Below, in pieces: positions 59,010-64,000 of a stretch of DNA of 64,000 nt (positions within the stretch are counted from its first letter, which is position 1; every line of letters begins with the position of its first letter). The notes below the pieces were generated by a model that saw nothing but the letters and a program-made list of their open reading frames with translations, was not told the origin of the DNA and searched no databases. Source of the DNA: Streptomyces yatensis. GTDB lineage: Bacteria; Actinomycetota; Actinomycetes; Streptomycetales; Streptomycetaceae. Where the stretch lies: contig NZ_CP072941.1 in NCBI RefSeq assembly GCF_018069625.1, positions 9,858,001 through 9,922,000 of the forward strand, in the 5' to 3' direction. The translations under genes were made by a program, and so were the position numbers.

Positions 59010-59993
59010 ATGAGAGTCCAACTGCGCTTCCGCTCGGCAAAGTTGGCCGCGACCGCCACGGTCACCGCCGTGCTTCTCGCCGGATGCGGCGGCTCCGATG
59101 AGGAGTCCGGGGCCCGGGGCGGGCCGGAGAAGAAGACGATCACGGTCGCCGGCCTGCCGCTCGCCGATGTGGCCGCGCTGCACATCGCCATCGATCGGGG
59201 GCTCTTCGAGAAGGAGGGGCTGAACGTCCGCGTCCAGCCGGTCCAGCAGAGCGTCCAGGCACTGCCCGCGCTCGCCCACGGCCAGGTGGACGTCATCGGC
59301 GGCGCCAACTTCGTGACGTTCCTCCAGGCCCGTGAGAAGGGCACCCTGGCCACCCGGGTGCTGGCCGAGGGCGCGCGCAACGCCCCGCACATGATGGATG
59401 TCCTGGTGCCCGCCGACTCCAAGATCAAGGGGCCACGGGACCTCAAGGGCAAGAAGATCGCGGTCAACATCCTCAACAACATCCAGTCGCTCACCCTCAA
59501 CGCCGTCCTCGACAAGGCCGGGGCCGGGCTGCCCGAGTACCGGCAGGTCCCGTTCCCGCAGATGGGCTCGGTGCTGGAGCGGGGCCAGGTGGACGCGGTG
59601 CACGCCGCCGAGCCGTTCCTCACCGCGCTCAAACGCGAGCTGAAGGCCCGTACCGTGATCGACGGCAACGCGGCACCCACCGCCGGACTGCCGCTCAGCG
59701 GCTATGTCACCACCGACACGTTCATCGACAAGTACCCGAAGTCCGCCGCCGCGTTCCAGCGCGCCATCACCGCCGCCCAGGCCGTCGCCGCCAAGGACCG
59801 TGGCGCCGTGGAGAAGGCGCTGCCCGGCTATACGAAGATCAAGCCGTCGGAGGCCGCCGCCATCGGCCTGCCCGCCTACCCGGCCACCTCCAGCGCCGCC
59901 CAGCTCAAGCGGCTCATCTCGCTGATGCGGGCACAGAAGCTGCTCACCAAGGACCTGGACCCCGCCGCCGTCCTCTACCAGCCCGCCAGGTGA
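59010..59993 (+). CDS. NitT/TauT-family ABC importer substrate-binding lipoprotein (second system)
   Basis: 327-residue binding protein of the SsuA/THI5-like fold. The signal peptide ends in the lipobox VLLAGCGG (Cys near residue 26). Family segments are VAGLPLADVAALHIAIDRGLFEKEGLNV, ALAHGQVDVIGGANFVTFL and KGKKIAVNILNNIQSLT. First of five genes that form one compact cluster with two permeases, a benzoylformate decarboxylase homologue and an ATPase. The ligand is unknown; an aromatic 2-oxo acid is suggested by the enclosed enzyme gene. Confidence 0.9.
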   Translation: MRVQLRFRSAKLAATATVTAVLLAGCGGSDEESGARGGPEKKTITVAGLPLADVAALHIAIDRGLFEKEGLNVRVQPVQQSVQALPALAHGQVDVIGGANFVTFLQAREKGTLATRVLAEGARNAPHMMDVLVPADSKIKGPRDLKGKKIAVNILNNIQSLTLNAVLDKAGAGLPEYRQVPFPQMGSVLERGQVDAVHAAEPFLTALKRELKARTVIDGNAAPTAGLPLSGYVTTDTFIDKYPKSAAAFQRAITAAQAVAAKDRGAVEKALPGYTKIKPSEAAAIGLPAYPATSSAAQLKRLISLMRAQKLLTKDLDPAAVLYQPAR

Positions 59994-60799
59994 GCCCCGC
60001 GACGGCCGGGCGGAAGCGCACCGGGCGGACCAGGGACGCGCTGCTCGGCGCCGTCGGCGTGCTCGTGGCCTTCGCCGCCTGCGAGGTCCTCAGCCGTTCC
60101 GGGATGGTGCGGCGCGCGTTCCTGCCGCCCGCCTCCGAGGTGCTGGTACGGGCCGTCGAACTCGGCGGCGACACCGCCTTCCTGAACGGCGTCGGGGCCA
60201 CCCTCGAGGCATGGGCCACCGGGCTCGCCCTGGCCTGCGCCCTGGCGATCCCCCTCGGGCTGCTGCTGGGCAGTGTGCCGGCGGCCGGGCAGGCCGCGCG
60301 GGTGCTGATCGAGTTCCTGCGCCCGGTGCCGTCGGTGGCCCTGATCCCGCTGGTGTCACTGCTGCTCGGCGCCGGCAGCGAGACGACGGTCGCCCTGGTC
60401 ACCTACGCCTGTGTCTGGCCCGTGCTGTTCAACACCGTCTACGGGCTCGGCGAGACCGATCCGCTGGCCGAGGAGACGCTGCGCGCCTTCGGCTTCGGGC
60501 GGCTCGCCGTCCTGCTGCGGGCCGGTCTGCCCTCGGCCGCCCCCTTCATCGCCGCCGGGGTGCGCATCGCGGCGGCCACCGCCCTGATCCTCGCCGTGGC
60601 CGGCGAGATCCTCGCCGGATTCGGCGAGGGGCTGGGCACCTTCATCGCCCAGGCGGGCATGGCCACCGACGGCACCCGCGATGTGCTGGCCGGTGTGGTG
60701 TGGGCGGGAGCGCTCGGCCTCGTCGTCAATCTGGCGCTCACCGCGGTCGAACGGCGGTTGTTCCCCTGGGCGCCCGAGCACCGCGGGAGCCGCGTATGA
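59990..60799 (+). CDS. NitT/TauT-family ABC importer permease 1 (second system)
   Basis: 269-residue permease with about six membrane segments and the family motifs GVGATLEAWATGLALACALAIPLGLLLG, LRPVPSVALIPLVSLLLGAGSE and the coupling loop EETLRAFGFGRLAVLLRAGLPSAAPFI. GTG overlaps the binding-protein stop by four bases. A second, different permease follows, so the channel is probably a heterodimer. Confidence 0.9.
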   Translation: MSPATAGRKRTGRTRDALLGAVGVLVAFAACEVLSRSGMVRRAFLPPASEVLVRAVELGGDTAFLNGVGATLEAWATGLALACALAIPLGLLLGSVPAAGQAARVLIEFLRPVPSVALIPLVSLLLGAGSETTVALVTYACVWPVLFNTVYGLGETDPLAEETLRAFGFGRLAVLLRAGLPSAAPFIAAGVRIAAATALILAVAGEILAGFGEGLGTFIAQAGMATDGTRDVLAGVVWAGALGLVVNLALTAVERRLFPWAPEHRGSRV

Positions 60800-61617
60800 C
60801 CGCGCAGGCCACCTCGCTCCGCACCGTCCGGCGGCTGCCCCGGACGCTCGCGCTGCGCCTCGGCGTGCCGGTGGTGGCGGTGGTGCTGTGGCAGCTCGCC
60901 GCGCGGGCCCACGGCAGTGTGTTCTTCCCGACCCCCGCCCGGATCGTCGAGCACGGCTATCACCTGTGGTTCTCCGGCCCCGCAGGACGGGCGTTCCTCA
61001 CCGACGCGGCGGTCCGCGATCTGCTGCCCAGCCTCGGCCGGGTGCTCGCCGGATTCGCCCTCGCCGCGGCCGGTGGCATCGTGCTGGGGCTCGCCCTGGG
61101 CCGCTCGCGCACCGTGTACGCGCTGTGCGACCCGGTGCTGCAGTTCGCCCGCGCCGTGCCCCCGCCCGCGCTGGTGCCCGTCTTCGTCGTCGTCTTCGAC
61201 CTCGGCACGCCGATGCAGCTCGCCTCGATCGTCTTCGGCGCCATCTGGCCCGTACTGATCAACACGGCAGAGGGCGTCCGCGGCATCGACCCGCTGCGGC
61301 TGGACGTCGCCGCCACCGTACGGATGCGGCCCGCCGAGCGGATCGTGCTGCTGTATCTGCCCGCCGCGCTACCGCGCATCTTCGCCGGGCTGCGGCTGAG
61401 CCTGTCGCTCTCGCTGATCCTGATGGTGTTCTCGGAGCTGCTGCCCGGCACCGCCGACGGCATAGGTTTCCAGCTCACGGACGCCCAGACCCGCTCCGAT
61501 CTGCTCACGGTGTGGGCGGTGATGGTGCTGCTCGGCGCGCTCGGCCATCTGCTCAACAGCGTGCTGCTCACCGTCGAACGCATCGCTCTCGGCAGACACC
61601 GTGCCGCGCACCGCTGA
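60796..61617 (+). CDS. NitT/TauT-family ABC importer permease 2 (second system)
   Basis: 273-residue permease, clearly homologous to the preceding one but longer at the N-terminus. Motifs are LLPSLGRVLAGFALAAAGGIVLGLALG, FARAVPPPALVPVFVVVFDLG and the coupling loop DVAATVRMRPAERIVLLYLPAALPRI. ATG overlaps the previous gene by four bases. Two unlike permeases in one NitT/TauT-type operon are less common than a single homodimeric one. Confidence 0.9.
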   Translation: MTAQATSLRTVRRLPRTLALRLGVPVVAVVLWQLAARAHGSVFFPTPARIVEHGYHLWFSGPAGRAFLTDAAVRDLLPSLGRVLAGFALAAAGGIVLGLALGRSRTVYALCDPVLQFARAVPPPALVPVFVVVFDLGTPMQLASIVFGAIWPVLINTAEGVRGIDPLRLDVAATVRMRPAERIVLLYLPAALPRIFAGLRLSLSLSLILMVFSELLPGTADGIGFQLTDAQTRSDLLTVWAVMVLLGALGHLLNSVLLTVERIALGRHRAAHR

Positions 61618-61662
61618 CGACCCGTATCGCGGATCCCCGCACCCAGCCGAGGAGGTGGCCCC

Positions 61663-63294
61663 ATGGCCGCGCCCCCCGCTCACCCACCGACCACCACGGT
61701 CCGCGACGCGGTGCTGGCACTGTGCCGCGCCACCGGCATGACGACCGTCTTCGGCAACCCCGGCTCCACCGAACTGCGGATGTTCCGCGACTGGCCCGAG
61801 GACTTCCGCTATGTGCTCGGACTGCAGGAGTCGACCGCCGTCGCCATGGCCGCGGGCCACGCCCTGGGCACCGGGCGGGCGGCGCTGGTCAGCCTGCACT
61901 CCGCCGGGGGCGTCGGCCACTCCCTGGGCGCGGTGTTCAACGCCTACCGGGACCGGGTGCCGGTGGTGATCATCGCGGGCCAGCAGTCCCGTGCGCTGCT
62001 CCCGCTGCGGCCCTTCCTCGGCGCCGACGAACCGGCCCGGTTCCCGCGCCCGTACGTGAAGTTCAGCAGGCAGCCGGAGCGCGCCGCCGATGTGCCCGCC
62101 GCGCTCGCCGAGGCACACCGGATCGCCATGAGCCACCCCCGGGGCCCGGTCTTCCTCTCCGTACCGGAGGACGACTGGGACCGCCCCGCCGAGCCGGTCG
62201 CCCCGCGCACCGTCCACGGCGGCTACACCGCCGACCCCGGCGCGCTGGCCGGTCTCGCCCGCGCGCTCGACTCGGCGGCCCGCCCCGCACTGGTAGCCGG
62301 GCCCGGCGTGGACGACGAGCACGCCGTAGGCGAAGTGGCCGAACTGGCCGAACGGCTGCGGGCCGCCGTATGGATCAGCCCGCTCTCCGGACGCTCCGGT
62401 TTCGACGAACGCCACCCGCTCTTCCAGGGCTTTCTGCCACCCGTCGCCGACCAGCTGGCACAGCGGCTGGCCACCTACGATGTGGTGGTCGCGCTCGGCG
62501 CCCCGCTGTTCACCTACCACGTGCACACCGAGAGCCCGCCGCTCGCCGACGGCACCGAGCTCTACCACCTCGACTGCGACCCCGCGCAGGCCGCGTGGCT
62601 CCCCGTGGGCACCAGCATCGTCACCACCCTCCGCCCCGCCCTGCGCACCCTCACCGATCTCGTCCAGCCCTCCGATCGGCCCGCCCCGGAGCCGCGGCCC
62701 GCCCCCGAGCCGCTGCCCGCCCCGGCCGAGGAGATCTCCCCCGAACTGGTGATGGACCTGCTCCGGGAGCGGCTGCCCCGGGACACCGTGCTGGTGGAGG
62801 AGACCCCCAGCCACCGCGACGCCCTCCACGCCCGCCTCCCCATCAGCGGCGCGGGCCGCTTCCTCACCACCGGCAGCGGCGCGCTCGGCTGGGGGCTGCC
62901 GCTCGCGGTCGGACGCGCCCTCGCGGACGGCGAACGGGTGGTGTGCGTGGTCGGCGACGGCTCGGCGCTCTACTCGGTGCAGGCCCTGTGGACCGCGGCC
63001 CGGCACCGCGCCCCGGTGACCTACCTCCTGCTCGACAACGGCGGCTACGGCGCGGTCAAGGCACTGGGCCGCCGCATCGGCATCACACCCGTGCCGGGCA
63101 CCGAGATCGGCGGCATCGACTTCGCCGCGCTCGCCGGGTCCTTCGGCTGCCCGGCCGACCGGGTGGAGCGGCCCGACGACCTTCCCAAGGCCCTCGACCG
63201 GGCCCTGGCCCTCGGCCGTGACGACGGCCCGGTGCTGCTCCGGATCTGGGTCCCCGCCGACGACTCCCCGGCGTACGAGCCCTGGGCCCGGTGA
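61663..63294 (+). CDS. mdlC: Benzoylformate-decarboxylase-like thiamine-diphosphate enzyme
   Basis: 543-residue enzyme of the pyruvate-decarboxylase superfamily that decarboxylates 2-oxo acids, in this branch benzoylformate to benzaldehyde. Active-site residues of P. putida benzoylformate decarboxylase line up: Ser35 (GNPGSTE), cofactor Glu56 (LQEST) and His79 (LHSAGG). A later YHVHTE supplies a histidine where that enzyme has its second catalytic one. The thiamine motif is GDGSALYS then LLDNGGYG. It sits inside a transporter operon, between permease 2 and the ATPase, with 45- and 7-base gaps, so its substrate may be the imported compound. ATG at 61663 follows gaggagg. Confidence 0.85.
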   Translation: MAAPPAHPPTTTVRDAVLALCRATGMTTVFGNPGSTELRMFRDWPEDFRYVLGLQESTAVAMAAGHALGTGRAALVSLHSAGGVGHSLGAVFNAYRDRVPVVIIAGQQSRALLPLRPFLGADEPARFPRPYVKFSRQPERAADVPAALAEAHRIAMSHPRGPVFLSVPEDDWDRPAEPVAPRTVHGGYTADPGALAGLARALDSAARPALVAGPGVDDEHAVGEVAELAERLRAAVWISPLSGRSGFDERHPLFQGFLPPVADQLAQRLATYDVVVALGAPLFTYHVHTESPPLADGTELYHLDCDPAQAAWLPVGTSIVTTLRPALRTLTDLVQPSDRPAPEPRPAPEPLPAPAEEISPELVMDLLRERLPRDTVLVEETPSHRDALHARLPISGAGRFLTTGSGALGWGLPLAVGRALADGERVVCVVGDGSALYSVQALWTAARHRAPVTYLLLDNGGYGAVKALGRRIGITPVPGTEIGGIDFAALAGSFGCPADRVERPDDLPKALDRALALGRDDGPVLLRIWVPADDSPAYEPWAR

Positions 63295-63301
63295 GGCGGA
63301 C

Positions 63302-64000
63302 ATGCTGCGGATCGACCACCTCGGCCACCGCTACGGCGACGGCCCCGATGTGCTCCAGGACATCGAACTCACCGTCCCCGACGGCCAGTTGCTCACCCTC
63401 GTCGGCCCCTCCGGCTGCGGCAAGTCCACCCTGCTGCGCTGCGTCGCCGGCCTCGTCCGCCCCTCCGCCGGGCGGATCACCCTGGACGGGGAGGTGGTGG
63501 ACGGCGTCCCGGACCGGCTCGGTGTCGTCTTCCAGGACTACAGCCGCTCCCTCTTCCCCTGGCTCTCGGTACGGGAGAACGTGGCCCTTCCGCTGCGGCG
63601 GCGCGGCCTGTCCCGCGCGCAGCGCCATGCGGCGGCGGTGGCCATGCTGGAGCAGGTGGGCCTGGCCGACGCCGCCCGCCGCCACCCCTGGCAGCTGTCG
63701 GGCGGAATGCAGCAGCGCGTCGCCCTCGCCCGCGCCCTGGCCGCCCGGCCCGCGCTGCTGCTGATGGACGAGCCGTTCGGTGCGCTGGACGCCCAGACGC
63801 GAGAGGATCTGGAGGATCTGCTGCTGCGGCTGCACCGGGCCCAGGGGATGACGACTGTGCTGGTCACCCATGACATCGACGAAAGTGTCTATGTGGCGGA
63901 CCGGGTGGTGGTGCTGGCTTCGGGCCCGGGCCGGGTGCGGGCGGATCTGCCGGTGGCGCTGCCCGCCGACCGCGACCAGATCGCCACCCGGGGGCTGCCG
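63302..64000 (+). CDS. NitT/TauT-family ABC importer ATPase (second system, 3' end outside window)
   Basis: At least 233 residues of an SsuB/TauB-type ATPase. Walker A GPSGCGKSTLL near residue 40, the Q-loop VVFQDYSRSLFPWLSVREN, the signature LSGGMQQRVALARAL, Walker B LLLMDEPFGALD and the H-loop VTHDIDES are all present. ATG at 63302 is seven bases after the decarboxylase stop, with gtgaggcgg as ribosome site. The reading frame runs off the window without a stop, shortly before the family's normal end. Confidence 0.92.
   Translation, partial: MLRIDHLGHRYGDGPDVLQDIELTVPDGQLLTLVGPSGCGKSTLLRCVAGLVRPSAGRITLDGEVVDGVPDRLGVVFQDYSRSLFPWLSVRENVALPLRRRGLSRAQRHAAAVAMLEQVGLADAARRHPWQLSGGMQQRVALARALAARPALLLMDEPFGALDAQTREDLEDLLLRLHRAQGMTTVLVTHDIDESVYVADRVVVLASGPGRVRADLPVALPADRDQIATRGLP

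Noticed and set aside
1..64000. tRNA genes, insertion sequences, prophage or integrative-element ends
   Set aside because: No cloverleaf, transposase, integrase or long terminal repeats were recognised on either strand.

Overview
The window is very GC-rich actinobacterial DNA that reads as Streptomyces. The evidence is strong G/C preference at third codon positions, frequent GTG starts, ATGA-type gene overlaps, an AfsR/SARP-type regulator, a MEDS plus ATPase anti-sigma-like protein, a DUF574 methyltransferase and several leaderless genes. There are no tRNA or rRNA genes, no insertion sequence, no phage module and no CRISPR array. The gene mix (catabolic oxidoreductases, importers, lone regulators, secreted enzymes) looks like an adaptive part of a chromosome. 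Both ends cut a gene: an NAD kinase at the left and an ABC ATPase at the right.

Layout. 1-4.7 kb: NAD kinase end and a three-subunit molybdenum/flavin/Fe-S aldehyde oxidoreductase of the PaoABC type. 4.9-6.1 kb: secreted chymotrypsin-fold protease, convergent across a strong hairpin. 6.2-14.8 kb, minus strand: Rrf2 regulator and DsbA-like protein, then a small leader peptide of the actinobacterial sulfur type, then a complete peptide-type ABC importer and a flavin monooxygenase. I read this as a cysteine-attenuated organosulfur scavenging unit. 14.8-20.2 kb: cupin, small acidic protein, XRE-cupin regulator with divergent methyltransferase, membrane acyltransferase, dhaK and dhaL. 20.5-21.2 kb: a decayed ACC deaminase gene with three separate lesions. 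21.3-29.6 kb: SDR, secreted BNR-repeat glycosidase, membrane spermidine-synthase-like protein, lipoprotein, 2-hydroxyacid dehydrogenase and a histone-H1-like protein. 29.6-35.0 kb: CitA/CitB-type two-component system divergent from a NitT/TauT-type importer. 35.1-38.8 kb: glycosyltransferase, SDR, EamA-like permease and polysaccharide deacetylase. 38.9-46.9 kb: class II fumarase, MEDS sensor, epoxide-hydrolase-like enzyme, DUF574 methyltransferase and a 924-residue AfsR-type regulator. 47-51 kb: TauD-type dioxygenase with an upstream open frame, LysR regulator, SnoaL-like protein and FAD monooxygenase. 51-58 kb: Pit phosphate transporter, two pentapeptide proteins, an ARMT1-like protein, a tandem pair of tiny secreted proteins, an ArsR-SRPBCC fusion and a DinB-like protein. 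58-64 kb: dienelactone hydrolase and a second NitT/TauT-type importer encoded around a benzoylformate-decarboxylase homologue.

Three themes recur. First, two oxidative nutrient-release systems (the flavin monooxygenase operon and the TauD-type gene) each sit behind a leaderless upstream open frame with the same promoter geometry. Second, several regulator genes start at or within a few bases of the predicted transcription start and carry an inverted repeat over their own promoter, which suggests autoregulation. Third, short tandem duplications repeatedly sit exactly at gene ends, often taking the stop codon with them. All start-site, promoter and operator statements were read by eye. Family assignments come from recognised motifs, and no database search was run.
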